From contig NZ_JACHDP010000001.1 in NCBI RefSeq assembly GCF_014201145.1, positions 2,418,001-2,482,000 on the forward strand: DNA of 64,000 nt, in the 5' to 3' direction. Made by a program: the position numbers and the translations under genes. The stretch is from Micromonospora parathelypteridis (GTDB taxonomy: Bacteria; Actinomycetota; Actinomycetes; Mycobacteriales; Micromonosporaceae). The notes beneath the pieces were generated by a model. It was not told the DNA's origin. It did no database searches and worked only from the letters and a program-made list of their open reading frames with translations. Within the stretch, counting starts at the first letter, position 1; every line of letters begins with the position of its first letter. This document shows, piece by piece, positions 13,001-20,776 of this stretch.

Positions 13001-15896
13001 CCGGTTCCGGGCCGCCTCGGCCGCCGCTGGCGGTCGGATCGAGGTCCGCGCGGGTGCGGTCGACGGACCGGTGGTCGCCACGGCCACCGTGCCGGCGACC
13101 GGCGCGTGGCAGACGTACACGGACGTGAGCGCGCCGGTCACCGGTGCCGCGAGCGGTTCGCTGTACTTCCTGGCCCGTGACCCGAACGGCGGGACGGGCT
13201 CGCTGTTCAACGTCAACTGGATGGACTTCGTCGGCCGCGGTGTCACCGAGAACGCGCCACCGGTGGTCAGCGCCACGGCCACCCCGGCCACCGGCACCGC
13301 GCCGGTCACCGTCGCCTTCGACGGCACGGCCACCGACGCCGAGGGCGACACCCCGCTGACGTACGCCTGGGACTTCGGTGACGGAGGCACGGCGACCACC
13401 CTGGACGCCAGCCACACCTACGCCAACCCGGGCACCTTCACGGCCACCCTCACGGTGACCGACAGCAAGGGTGCCAAGTCCTACGCCGCGGTGCCGGTGC
13501 GGGTGGACGCGCCGGACACGTCCTGCTTCGGGGCGCGTTCGGACGACTTCAACGGCACCAGCCTCGACAAGGGCCGGTGGACCAGTGTGGTCCGGGAGAA
13601 CCAGCTCTACTCGGTCAGCGGCGGCGCGCTGCGGCTGCCCACCTCGGTGGGTGACCTCTACGGCGCTCGCAACGACGCCACCAACCTGGTGCTGCAGGCG
13701 GCTCCGACCGGCGCGTGGGAGATGACCACCAAGGTCACCCTGCCGGTGACGGCCAACTACCAGCAGGCCGGCGTCCTGGTGTACGGCGACGACGACAACT
13801 ACGCCAAGCTGGACCTGCTGTACAACGGCAGCCGGCGGGTGGAGTTCATCCGGGAGACGGCCGGCACGCCGCGCAACGAGGCTGCCGACAGTGTCGCCGC
13901 ACCGACGGGTGACACCGTGTACCTGCGGATCACCAGCGACGGGACGAACCTGACCGCGGCCGTCTCGGCCGACGGGCAGACCTTCACCCCGGCCGGCCGC
14001 TCGGCCGCGCTCGCCGGCATCACCAACCCGCGGATCGGGGTCTTCGCGCTCAACGGTGGCACCGAGGCACCGGTGGTCGACGCGGCCTTCGACTCGTTCC
14101 AGGTCACGCCGGACGCCCCGGCCGGGCCGGTCGATCCGTCGGACGAGTTCACCGGCACGACGTTGGACAAGTGCCGGTGGGACGCGATCCTGCGGGAGGA
14201 CCCGACCGGTTACCGGGTCACCGGCGGCGCGCTGCGCATCGACGTGCCCAACGGTGACATCTACGGCACCGACAACACCGGGCCGAAGAACTTCATCCTC
14301 CAGACCGCGCCGTCCGGCGACTGGACCCTGGAGACGAAGGTCGACGGCAGCCTGCTGAACGAGCAGTACCAGCAGGCCGGTCTGCTCGTGCAGGCGGACG
14401 ACGACAACTACCTGAAGTTCGACTTCATCGCGGACAACCAGGCCGGCCAGGCGGTGACGCGGCGGATCGAGTTCCGCAGCGAGATCGCCGGGGTGGTGCA
14501 GAACCCGCAGCCGGAGGCGGCCAACCTGACCGGTGCCGTGTGGCACCTGCGGCTGGCCCGTACCGGCGACACGTTCACCGCGTCGTACTCGGCCGACGGG
14601 ACGACCTGGACCGCGTTGACGGCGTTGACCAACAGCACGGTCGGGGCCACCCCGAAGGTCGGGTTGTTCACCCTCGGCGCCAACCAGACGGCGTCGAAGA
14701 CCGCCGCGTTCGACTACTTCCGGCTCAGCACGGAGGTGGCCGACGAGACCGCGCCGGTTACCACGGCGGCGGTTTCCGGCACCCCGACCGACGGGTGGCA
14801 CACCGGGCCGGTGACGATCACGCTCACCGGTGCCGACGAGGCTGGCGGTAGCGGGCTCGCCGGTACGGCGTACCAGCTAGACGGGTCCACCACCTGGACG
14901 GATTACACCGCGCCGGTGGAGGTCACCGGGGACGGCGAGCACGAGCTGCGGTTCCGCTCGACCGACGAGGCGGGCAACGTGGAGTCGACGAAGACCGTCT
15001 CGGTCAAGATCGACGCCACGGCGCCGGTGACCTCGGCGACGTTCGCTCCGGCGAACGACGCCGGCTGGCACGACGGGACGATCCCGGTCGTGTTGACCTC
15101 GACCGACGCCGGTTCCGGCGTCAACACGGTGGAGTGGTCGCTGGACGGTGGCGCGTGGACGCCGTACTCGACGCCGGTCGAGGTGACCGGTGACGGGCAG
15201 CACGAGCTGCTGTTCCGCTCGACCGACAAGGCGGGCAACGCCGAGACGCTCAAGTCGGCGGTGCTGCGCATCGACGGCACCAAGCCGACGCTGCTGGTGT
15301 CCGGGATCGCCGACGGCCAGCTCTACGGAGACAGCCAGGACGTCCGGGTGTCCTGGCAGGCTGTCGACCCGACCTCGGGCATCGCGACCGTGGTCGGCAG
15401 GTTGAACGGCCAGGCGTACGCCAGCGGCACTCTGCAGGCCATGTACGAGCTGCCGCTCGGCCTGCACGAGTTGACCGTGACCGCGACCGACAAGGCGGGC
15501 AACGAGACCACCTCGACGGTCCGGTTCTTCGTCACCACCTCGTTCCGGGACATGCAGAACCTGCTGGACCGGTTCAAGGCGACGAGTCGACTCTCGGCCA
15601 AGGCGCACAAGCAGTTGACCGCGAAGCTGGACGCGGCCCGTCAGGCCGAGGCGGCCGGCAACGACAACAAGGCGATCAAGCAGTTGACCCAGTTCCGGAA
15701 CCTCGCCGCCGACGCCACCCTGGTGGCCGAGGCGGAGATCCGGGACGTCCTGATCCGGGACGCTGACGCCATGATCGTCCGGCTCGGCGGCACGGCCAGC
15801 AAGGCCGGGGTCAAGGCGAACGACGGCGAATCGGTCAAGGGCACCGGGCGCCTCGGTGAGGATGCCACCCGGCTCGCACCCGGTCGCCAGCTCTGA
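10056..15896 (+). CDS. Secreted ThuA / PQQ-type sugar dehydrogenase fusion with PKD, CBM6, LamG-like and FIMAH domains
   Basis: This is a 1946-residue exported protein. A Sec signal peptide (SRSRRAR core, cleavage near AQA-AP at about 33) is followed by a ThuA-like domain (about 65-275, starts VLVFSKTAGFRHDSI). A glucose/sorbosone-dehydrogenase beta-propeller comes next (about 294-713; MELDIAPDGRVFYIERDGRV, CCHAGGSMAFD, YAMGFRNPFRI, PGNYGWPYC). Then come PKD (724-808), an Ig-like stretch, a CBM6-like domain (921-1062), a second PKD (1067-1151) and two concanavalin/LamG-like modules (1157-1352, 1359-1562). The C-terminal part has two OmpL47-like Ig repeats (1565-1740), a further Ig-like domain and a helical FIMAH domain (about 1829-1915). 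It starts with GTG behind AGGAGG. The likely role is extracellular oxidation or degradation of sugars or polysaccharides; the substrate is unknown. Confidence 0.9.
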   Translation: MSRSRRARVPITATFISLALASTTLFGTPAQAAPTATQVPPREAPAAAPVTQVAPKVAKAAVDPYSVLVFSKTAGFRHDSIPTGIAAIQQLGTANGFTVDSSEDGAVFSDANLAKYKAVIWLSTTGDVLNAEQQAAFERYVRAGGGYVGIHAASDTEYSWAWYGDLVGAYFANHPANQQATVKVEEHAHPSTVGLPDRWSRFDEWYNFQTNPRPDVHVLASLDEKSYTPGAGAMGADHPTAWCQDFDGGRSWYTGGGHTRESYAEPEFLSHLLGGIQTAAGAVEADCGATKTSNFEKVSLDSNTSNPMELDIAPDGRVFYIERDGRVQIVKPDTGSTVTAVDLDVFTGNEDGLIGIRLDPDFATNKWVYLYYAPNDGVTRNLLSRFTVTGDTIDLASEKQVLRVDTQRNTCCHAGGSMAFDSAGNLYLATGDNTNPFESNSYSPLDERPGRQDYDAQRTSGNSNDLRGKVIRIHPEDDGTYTVPTGNLFAPGTEKTRPEIYAMGFRNPFRIGTDPKTDTLYVADYGPDANADNPTRGPRGLVEWNIVTPGNYGWPYCTGTNEAYNDYTFPSGPSGAKFDCAAPVNNSPNNTGLTNLPPVVPATVDYGYAGDARYPEIGGGGAPMGGPVYRYDADLNSTRKWPAYYDGKALLGEWNQNKMYTMQVTADGKSLVDINQLLTGMSMVRPMDFEFGPDGALYLIEWGSGFGGNNDNSGVYRIDYIAGDRAPIAAASATPTSGAAPLTVTFSSAGSRDPDGGTLTYAWTFGDGQTSTEANPTHTYATAGNYTAQLTVTNPKGRTAVANVPITVGNTAPTVTIEYPPDGGFFNWGDQVRYTIKVTDPEDGQVDCDKVQLQVLLGHDEHAHPLEQHTGCTGTVQTSLASGHGAEANVFAVFEATYTDEGGAGGASPLTGRAIEVLQPKQKQAEYFTATGRAPVSTGGGDAGVQRETSADTAGGGQNIGFIEDGDWWSVAPADLTNITEIRFRAASAAAGGRIEVRAGAVDGPVVATATVPATGAWQTYTDVSAPVTGAASGSLYFLARDPNGGTGSLFNVNWMDFVGRGVTENAPPVVSATATPATGTAPVTVAFDGTATDAEGDTPLTYAWDFGDGGTATTLDASHTYANPGTFTATLTVTDSKGAKSYAAVPVRVDAPDTSCFGARSDDFNGTSLDKGRWTSVVRENQLYSVSGGALRLPTSVGDLYGARNDATNLVLQAAPTGAWEMTTKVTLPVTANYQQAGVLVYGDDDNYAKLDLLYNGSRRVEFIRETAGTPRNEAADSVAAPTGDTVYLRITSDGTNLTAAVSADGQTFTPAGRSAALAGITNPRIGVFALNGGTEAPVVDAAFDSFQVTPDAPAGPVDPSDEFTGTTLDKCRWDAILREDPTGYRVTGGALRIDVPNGDIYGTDNTGPKNFILQTAPSGDWTLETKVDGSLLNEQYQQAGLLVQADDDNYLKFDFIADNQAGQAVTRRIEFRSEIAGVVQNPQPEAANLTGAVWHLRLARTGDTFTASYSADGTTWTALTALTNSTVGATPKVGLFTLGANQTASKTAAFDYFRLSTEVADETAPVTTAAVSGTPTDGWHTGPVTITLTGADEAGGSGLAGTAYQLDGSTTWTDYTAPVEVTGDGEHELRFRSTDEAGNVESTKTVSVKIDATAPVTSATFAPANDAGWHDGTIPVVLTSTDAGSGVNTVEWSLDGGAWTPYSTPVEVTGDGQHELLFRSTDKAGNAETLKSAVLRIDGTKPTLLVSGIADGQLYGDSQDVRVSWQAVDPTSGIATVVGRLNGQAYASGTLQAMYELPLGLHELTVTATDKAGNETTSTVRFFVTTSFRDMQNLLDRFKATSRLSAKAHKQLTAKLDAARQAEAAGNDNKAIKQLTQFRNLAADATLVAEAEIRDVLIRDADAMIVRLGGTASKAGVKANDGESVKGTGRLGEDATRLAPGRQL

Positions 15897-15902
15897 TCCG
15901 AC

Positions 15903-15942
15903 GAGGCCCCTCCCCGACGCCACGGCGTCGGGGAGGGGCCTC
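15903..15942 (+). terminator. 18-bp perfect hairpin after the ThuA fusion gene
   Basis: GAGGCCCCTCCCCGACGC (15903-15920) pairs perfectly with 15925-15942 around the loop CACG. It begins six bases after the stop codon and ends about 20 bases before the next start on the same strand, without a U-tract. It probably terminates or attenuates transcription between the two genes. Confidence 0.75.
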
Positions 15943-15967
15943 CCTCATCCGTAGCGAGGAGATGTCC

Positions 15968-16510
15968 GTGACGGGTATCCGCAAGGTGTTGGCCGCCGTG
16001 TTCGCCGGGCTGGCCCTGACCCTGCTCTCCGCTGCCCCGGCGGCCGCTCAGGCGGACAAACTCAAGCTGACGGTGGCCGGCGACGGGGCCGAGGGGGTCA
16101 CCATCCAGGCCACCTACGCCGATGGCCGTCGGCTCGACAAGGTGGTGCGGTTGGTCCTCACCGCCACCGGCCCGGACGGACAACGGCTCGGCCCGGTGCA
16201 ACTCGAACCGGCGCCCGAGGGTCAGGGCTTCTACACCACCGGTCCGCTGCTCTCTGCCGGCAGTTGGCGGGTGAAGGTGAACGCCCCCGCTCCACACCAG
16301 AGCGAGGCCACCGCCACGGTGCAGGCCCGGGCGGCGCAGTCCCCGCCGGTGCCGGCGCCGGTCGCGGTGACCGCGCCAGATCGCACCGCCGGACGTGGGG
16401 CGGGTGCCGGCTGGTGGCCGTTCGCGGCTGCCGGCCTCGTCCTCGTCGCCGCGGCGATGGGGGTGGCCATGCTGTTCGGCCGTCGCCGCACCGATCCGCA
16501 GAACGACTGA
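15968..16510 (+). CDS. Small exported protein with an Ig-like ectodomain and a C-terminal membrane anchor
   Basis: This is a 180-residue protein with an N-terminal signal peptide (VLAAVFAGLALTLLSAAPAAAQA). A beta-rich extracellular region of about 100 residues follows, then a Pro/Ala linker, one TM helix (WWPFAAAGLVLVAAAMGVAML) and a short basic tail (FGRRRTDPQND). GAGGAG ends directly against the ATG at 15962 but sits 6 nt from the in-frame GTG at 15968, so the GTG is taken as start. The architecture resembles CopC/YtkA-type secreted single-domain proteins, but no metal-binding motif is visible and I do not name a family. It may be read through from the upstream sugar-dehydrogenase gene. Confidence 0.75.
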   Translation: MTGIRKVLAAVFAGLALTLLSAAPAAAQADKLKLTVAGDGAEGVTIQATYADGRRLDKVVRLVLTATGPDGQRLGPVQLEPAPEGQGFYTTGPLLSAGSWRVKVNAPAPHQSEATATVQARAAQSPPVPAPVAVTAPDRTAGRGAGAGWWPFAAAGLVLVAAAMGVAMLFGRRRTDPQND

Positions 16511-16513
16511 GAG

Positions 16514-16553
16514 GGCCGGTCCGGACGGCCCTGTGGGCGCGTCCGGACCGGCC
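16514..16553. terminator. Bidirectional hairpin between convergent genes
   Basis: GGCCGGTCCGGAC (16514-16526) and its exact complement at 16541-16553 form a 13-bp stem with a 14-nt loop. It lies between the stops of two convergent genes, so it can terminate both. Confidence 0.7.
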
Positions 16554-16573
16554 GGTGGATCCGTGCTCGCGGG

Positions 16574-17092
16574 TCAGGCGAGGGCGAGCACGGCCAGGGT
16601 GATGATCGAAGCGCCGAACACCACCACGTGGCGGGCGTTCTGCAGGGTCCAGGTCCAGGCCGGGAACCCGTCCTCGGCGGCCTTCAGCAGAGCTGGCACG
16701 TCGATGCGGGCAAGCATCGGGTCGCCCTTGCGCACGAACGCGGCCCGTACGGACTTCGCCGCGGTCAGGTTGCTGTAGAGGATCAGGCCGTTACCGGCGA
16801 GCACGATTGACTGGAAGATCCAGGTCAGGACCTCTGCCCACGGGCCACCGGTCAGATTGAGCGCGGCCAGGCCCACCATGACCGCGGCGACCGTGACGGG
16901 AACCGCGGTCTCGTGGCCACCGGCGTCGAACCTCATCCCGTTCTCGGCCAGGACGGTGGGCCGTACGCCCTGGCGCTTGAGCTCCGCCTCCGCAGCGGCG
17001 GTCGCGGAGGCTCCGTAGCGGTGACGGACGAGCGGGATGCTCACGAATGCCGCAGCGACGAGCAGCTGCATTGCCGCGATGAGAACGTTCAT
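16574..17092 (-). CDS. Four-TM hypothetical membrane protein divergent from a TetR regulator
   Basis: This is a 172-residue protein of unknown family starting MNVLIAAMQ (ATG at 17092, GAGGAG 9 nt upstream). An in-frame start at 17131 would lie inside the operator and is rejected. Hydrophobic segments at about 3-22, 62-82, 88-108 and 150-171 suggest four TM helices. A soluble loop near 25-60 contains RHRYGASATAAAEAELKRQG. It is divergently transcribed from the TetR gene and shares its operator-bearing spacer, so it is the probable target of that regulator. No transporter or enzyme signature is visible. Confidence 0.75.
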   Translation of the reverse strand: MNVLIAAMQLLVAAAFVSIPLVRHRYGASATAAAEAELKRQGVRPTVLAENGMRFDAGGHETAVPVTVAAVMVGLAALNLTGGPWAEVLTWIFQSIVLAGNGLILYSNLTAAKSVRAAFVRKGDPMLARIDVPALLKAAEDGFPAWTWTLQNARHVVVFGASIITLAVLALA

Positions 17093-17111
17093 GGCCGGGG
17101 CTCCTCGGTGA

Positions 17112-17189
17112 CTCACTTGAACTATGTACAAGTGAGCCTAGGCGAGCACTCGAACTAAGTGCAAGTTTCTTCCAGAACTTTGTTCAAGT
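17112..17189. promoter_or_regulatory. Three operator-like repeats between the membrane protein and TetR genes
   Basis: The sequence GAACTnnGTnCAAGT occurs three times on the plus strand: 17119-17133, 17152-17166 and 17175-17189. The first copy sits in a 25-bp near-perfect palindrome, CTCACTTGAACT-A-TGTACAAGTGAG (17112-17136). The second is part of ACTCG..CAAGT (17148-17166). TetR dimers bind such palindromes, and the location in the divergent spacer fits auto-repression plus control of the membrane protein gene. The binding itself is inferred. Confidence 0.75.
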
Positions 17190-17201
17190 ACCGTGGGTCA
17201 C

Positions 17202-17885
17202 ATGCCACGCGACACGTTGACCAGGGAACAGATCATCCAGACCGCCATCGCGCTGCTCGATGAGGAAGGCCTGGAGGGCCTGAACATGCGCAGCCTGGGC
17301 AAGCGGCTCGGCGCCGCGGCCACTGCGGTCTACTGGCACGTGAAGAACAAGGACGACCTCGTGGTGCTGGCCGGCGACCACGTCTGGGACGAGATCGAGT
17401 TGCCCGATCTCGACGCCATGGACTGGCGCACCGCGGCCACCTCGATGGCCGCCTCCCTGCACGCAATGCTCAGTCGGCACCCGTGGCTGGTCCAGGCCCT
17501 CGGCACGCACCTCTTCTACGGCCCCGGCAAGGCCCGCCACGACGACCACAGCCTCGCCGTCTACGAAGCGGCCGGCTTTACCGGCGCGGATGCGGATCAG
17601 GCGGCGGCGGCTGTCTTCACGTACGTGCTCGGCAACGTCCTCGGCGCGTCCGCCACCACGTCGCTGATGAGACGGCTGAGCCGCGACGGTGGCGACCCGC
17701 ACGAGGCCCTCCGGGACACCATGGCGAAGGCGACCGAGGTCGCCAGGCAATTCCCCCGGCTACGCACCCGCCTCGAAACGCCGGCCGCCGACTACAACGC
17801 GGCACCCGAGGACACATTCGACTTCGGCCTCCAGGCACTCCTCGACGGCCTGGCGGACCGCCTGCCCGAGGGCCACGCCCTCTGA
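17202..17885 (+). CDS. TetR-family transcriptional regulator
   Basis: This is a 227-residue regulator. The N-terminal helix-turn-helix is clear (TREQIIQTAIALLDEEGLEG, NMRSLGKRLGAAATAVYWHV, KNKDDLVVLAGDHV), followed by an all-helical ligand domain with a TetR_C-like C-terminal half. ATG 17202 is preferred over the in-frame GTG at 17193 because the protein then starts MPRDTLTREQI. The start lies 12 bp after the last of three operator copies, so the gene is very likely autoregulated. It probably also represses the divergent membrane protein gene. The inducer is unknown. Confidence 0.9.
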   Translation: MPRDTLTREQIIQTAIALLDEEGLEGLNMRSLGKRLGAAATAVYWHVKNKDDLVVLAGDHVWDEIELPDLDAMDWRTAATSMAASLHAMLSRHPWLVQALGTHLFYGPGKARHDDHSLAVYEAAGFTGADADQAAAAVFTYVLGNVLGASATTSLMRRLSRDGGDPHEALRDTMAKATEVARQFPRLRTRLETPAADYNAAPEDTFDFGLQALLDGLADRLPEGHAL

Positions 17886-17905
17886 AGACGCCGATCAGAG
17901 CTGCG

Positions 17906-17943
17906 AAAAAGCTCTGGCCTGGCGCTTAGCGCCAGGCCAGAGC
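17906..17943 (-). terminator. Rho-independent terminator of the aldo/keto reductase gene
   Basis: A 15-bp perfect stem (GCTCTGGCCTGGCGC 17911-17925 with 17929-17943, loop TTA) is followed on the minus strand by TTTTT (17910-17906). It is one of the few canonical U-tract terminators in the window. It also lies after the TetR stop, so the hairpin may serve both strands. Confidence 0.85.
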
Positions 17944-18027
17944 AATGATCAACACGAGCCGCCTGCGACTCGCACCCGCTGGTCAGAGGACAACTCGCAC
18001 GAAGGGACCGCGCTCGCCGTCCGGGGC

Positions 18028-18981
18028 TCAGAGAATGGCGCGCAGCGCCGCCAGATCCTCGTCGCTCGGCTCCCAGGTGCCGGCAGCGGCGTTGGCCCGC
18101 ACCTGCTCCGGTGTGGTGGCACCGGCGATCACCGAGGTCACCGCCGGCTGGGCGGCCAGCCCGCCGATCGCCACCTGGAGCATCGTCAGGTGCCGCTCGG
18201 CCGCGTACGTCTCGATCGACTCGATGGTGTCCCAGTCGGCCGCGGCGAGCCGCTCGGCGTACCGGCCACCGCCGGAGAGCCGGCTGCCGGCCGGCGGCTG
18301 GCCCTCGCGCTTGTACTTGCCGGTGAGCAGGCCGTTGGCCAGCGGGAAGAACGGCAGCATGCCAAGGCCGAACCGCTCGCAGGCCGGGATGACCTCGGTC
18401 TCGACCGAGCGCTCCAGCAGGCTGTAGTGGTTCTGGGCGCTGATGAAGCGGGACCGACCGTTGGACGAGGCGACCCAGTCCGCGTCGGCGATCTGCCAGC
18501 CGGTGAAGTTGGAGTTGCCCAGGTAACGCACCTTGCCGTCGCGGACCAGGTCGTCCAGGGCGGCGAGGGTCTCGTCGATCGGGGTGCCGGGGTCGGGCTC
18601 GTGCATCTGGTAGAGGTCGATGTGGTCGGTGCCGAGCCGACGCAGCGACGCCTCCACCGCGCGGGCGATGTAGCGCCGCGCGCCCCGCGCGCCGAAGTCC
18701 GGTCCGTTCAGGCCGTTCATGTCCATACCGAACTTGGTGGCCACCACCACGTCGTCCCGGCGCCCCTTGAGCGCCTGCCCGAGCAGCTCCTCCGAGCCGC
18801 CCTGCGGCTCACCGTAGATGTCGGCGGTGTCGAACAGGGTGATCCCGGCGTCCAGAGCGGCGTCCACCACCGCACGAGTGCCGTCGAGGTCGAGCTTCCG
18901 GCCGAAGTTGTTGCAGCCGATCCCGACGACGGACACCACGAGCCCGGAGTCGCCCAGCCGGCGATAGGTCATCTCAGTCAC
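18028..18981 (-). CDS. Aldo/keto reductase
   Basis: This is a 317-residue NADPH-dependent aldo/keto reductase of the YajO/potassium-channel-beta-like branch. The catalytic tetrad can be seen: Asp51 and Tyr56 in FDTADIYG, Lys in VVVATKFG and His in LYQMHEPD. The C-terminal cofactor-binding segment SVIAGATTPEQVRANA is also present. The GTG at 18981 (MTEMTYRRLGDSGLVVS) is preferred, with GGGTGG 5 nt upstream; a GTG at 18990 and an ATG at 18972 are alternatives. It is a single-gene unit between two terminators. The physiological substrate cannot be inferred. Confidence 0.92.
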   Translation of the reverse strand: MTEMTYRRLGDSGLVVSVVGIGCNNFGRKLDLDGTRAVVDAALDAGITLFDTADIYGEPQGGSEELLGQALKGRRDDVVVATKFGMDMNGLNGPDFGARGARRYIARAVEASLRRLGTDHIDLYQMHEPDPGTPIDETLAALDDLVRDGKVRYLGNSNFTGWQIADADWVASSNGRSRFISAQNHYSLLERSVETEVIPACERFGLGMLPFFPLANGLLTGKYKREGQPPAGSRLSGGGRYAERLAAADWDTIESIETYAAERHLTMLQVAIGGLAAQPAVTSVIAGATTPEQVRANAAAGTWEPSDEDLAALRAIL

Positions 18982-19009
18982 GAGATCCACCCTATGCCCA
19001 GCGGAGAAA

Positions 19010-19046
19010 GGGCCCCTCGGTAACGCCAGGCGTCAACGAGGGGCCC
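19010..19046 (-). terminator. Terminator of the ABC-F gene
   Basis: GGGCCCCTCG (19010-19019) pairs with CGAGGGGCCC (19037-19046), and a small ACGC/GCGT stem lies inside the 17-nt loop. It follows the ABC-F stop codon on the minus strand by about 10 nt. Confidence 0.7.
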
Positions 19047-19055
19047 GCCGCGCAC

Positions 19056-20735
19056 TCAGCCGACGTCCCAGACCGGTTCGGGCGTTTCCACCACTTCGCT
19101 GTCGCCCCGGAACAGCACGAACCGGTCGAATGAGCGGGTGAACCAACGGTCGTGGGTGACCGCGATCACCGTCCCCTCGAACGCGGTCAGGCCCGCTTCG
19201 AGGGCCTCCGCGCTGGCCAGGTCGAGGTTGTCGGTGGGCTCGTCGAGCAGCAGCAGGGTCGCCCCGGACAGCTCCAGCAGCAGCACCAGGAAGCGGGCCT
19301 GCTGACCACCGGAGAGGGTGCCGAAGCGCTGGTCACCCTGACCGGCCAACTCGTAGCGGCTGAGCACCCCCATCGCCGCGTGCCGGTCCATCCCCGTGCG
19401 GTGCTCGTCGCCACGCCACAGGATTTCGACAAGCGTCTTCGACATCAGCTCCGGTCGGTCGTGGGTCTGCGAGAAGTGCCCGGGGCGGACCCGGGCGCCC
19501 AGCCGGGCCACGCCGTCGTGGGCCACCGGGGCGAGCGCTCCCGCCCCGTCGACCGGCCCGTTCGCCGGGTCGGGATCGGTGCCGCCCCGGGCCAGCAGCC
19601 GCAGGAAGTGCGACTTGCCGGTGCCGTTGGCACCGAGCACCGCCACCCGATCGCCGTACCAGATCTCCAGGTCGAAGGGGTAGGTCAGGCCGTCGAGCTC
19701 CAGCTGCTCGCAGATGACCGCGCGCTTGCCGGTCCGCCCGCCACTCAGCCGCATCCGGATGTCCTGGTCCTTCGGCGGTACGGGCGGTGGCCCGGCCTCC
19801 TCGAACTTGCGCAGCCGGGTCTGCGCGGCCTGGTAGCGCGAGGCCAACCCGTCGTTGTACGCGGCCTTCTGCTTGTACATCAGCATCAGCTCGCGCAGCT
19901 TCTGGTGCTCCTCGTCCCAGCGCCGACGCAGCTCGTCGAGGCGGGCGTGCCGGGCCACCCGCGCGGAGTGCCAGCTGGCGAAGCCGCCCGGGTGCACCCA
20001 GGCGCTGCCACCCTCGACGGCCACCACCCGGTCGGCGCTCTGGGCCAGCAACTCGCGGTCGTGTGAGACGTAGAGCACCGACTTGGTCGACTCCCGCAGT
20101 CGCGCCTCCAGCCAGCGTTTGCCGGGCACGTCCAGGAAGTTGTCCGGCTCGTCGAGCAGCAGCACCTCGTCCGGGCCGCGCAACAGCAACTCCAAGGCGA
20201 AGCGCTTCTGCTGGCCGCCGGAGAGGGTACGCACCGGCCGGTCCCGCACGGCGTCCCAGGTCAGGTCGAGCACGATGGTAGCGACGGTGTCGAAGAGCAC
20301 CTCGGCGTCGTACCCGCCCGCCTCGCCCCAGGCGCCCAGCGCGTCGGCGTACGCCAGTTGGGCTTTGCCCGCGGCGTTGCTGAACTTGCCGCGGGCCTCG
20401 GCCGCCCGCATGGCGGCCTCGGTCTCGCGGAGCTGGCGACCGGCGTCGCGCAGTGACGGCGGGGCCAGCGACAACGCCAGGTCGGCGAGCGTCGACTCGT
20501 CGCCGATCATGCCGATGAACTGGCGCATCACGCCCAGCCCACCGGCTCGCGCGACGACGCCGGTACGCACCGGCAGGTCGCCGGCGACCATCCGCAGCAG
20601 AGTCGTCTTCCCCGCGCCGTTCGGCCCGACCAGGGCGACCTTGCTGCCCTCACCGACCCGGAACGACACGTCGGCGAAGAGTTCCCGACCGTCGGGCAGG
20701 ATGTGCCCGACCGCTGCCACGTCCACGTATCCCAC
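19056..20735 (-). CDS. ABC-F family ATPase
   Basis: This is a 559-residue soluble protein with two ATP-binding cassettes and no membrane domain. NBD1 has Walker A GPNGAGKTT, signature LSGGQQKRFAL and Walker B VLLLDEPDNFLD. NBD2 has GANGTGKSH, LSGGQQARFLVLL and LLLLDEPTDNLD. The two are joined by a charged helical linker (ARLDELRRRWDEEHQKLREL) typical of ABC-F proteins. Members act on the ribosome as translation factors (EttA-like) or antibiotic-resistance proteins. Which of these applies here cannot be decided from sequence, and no antibiotic gene cluster is adjacent. The start is GTG (MGYVDVAAVGH). Confidence 0.93.
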   Translation of the reverse strand: MGYVDVAAVGHILPDGRELFADVSFRVGEGSKVALVGPNGAGKTTLLRMVAGDLPVRTGVVARAGGLGVMRQFIGMIGDESTLADLALSLAPPSLRDAGRQLRETEAAMRAAEARGKFSNAAGKAQLAYADALGAWGEAGGYDAEVLFDTVATIVLDLTWDAVRDRPVRTLSGGQQKRFALELLLRGPDEVLLLDEPDNFLDVPGKRWLEARLRESTKSVLYVSHDRELLAQSADRVVAVEGGSAWVHPGGFASWHSARVARHARLDELRRRWDEEHQKLRELMLMYKQKAAYNDGLASRYQAAQTRLRKFEEAGPPPVPPKDQDIRMRLSGGRTGKRAVICEQLELDGLTYPFDLEIWYGDRVAVLGANGTGKSHFLRLLARGGTDPDPANGPVDGAGALAPVAHDGVARLGARVRPGHFSQTHDRPELMSKTLVEILWRGDEHRTGMDRHAAMGVLSRYELAGQGDQRFGTLSGGQQARFLVLLLELSGATLLLLDEPTDNLDLASAEALEAGLTAFEGTVIAVTHDRWFTRSFDRFVLFRGDSEVVETPEPVWDVG

Positions 20736-20776
20736 GCCGGGATCCTGCCCCAGTGAAGGCCGGGAGGGACATCCAA

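Noticed and set aside
11814..14801. 995-codon open frame on the minus strand inside the ThuA fusion gene
   Set aside because: This is a frame shadow of the sense gene, which shows clear domains; the antisense translation is compositionally biased and has no plausible ribosome binding site.
19056..20735. ABC-F protein as an antibiotic resistance determinant
   Set aside because: The sequence shows only the general ABC-F layout; there is no neighbouring biosynthetic cluster or resistance-specific linker that I can recognise, so a housekeeping translation role is as likely.
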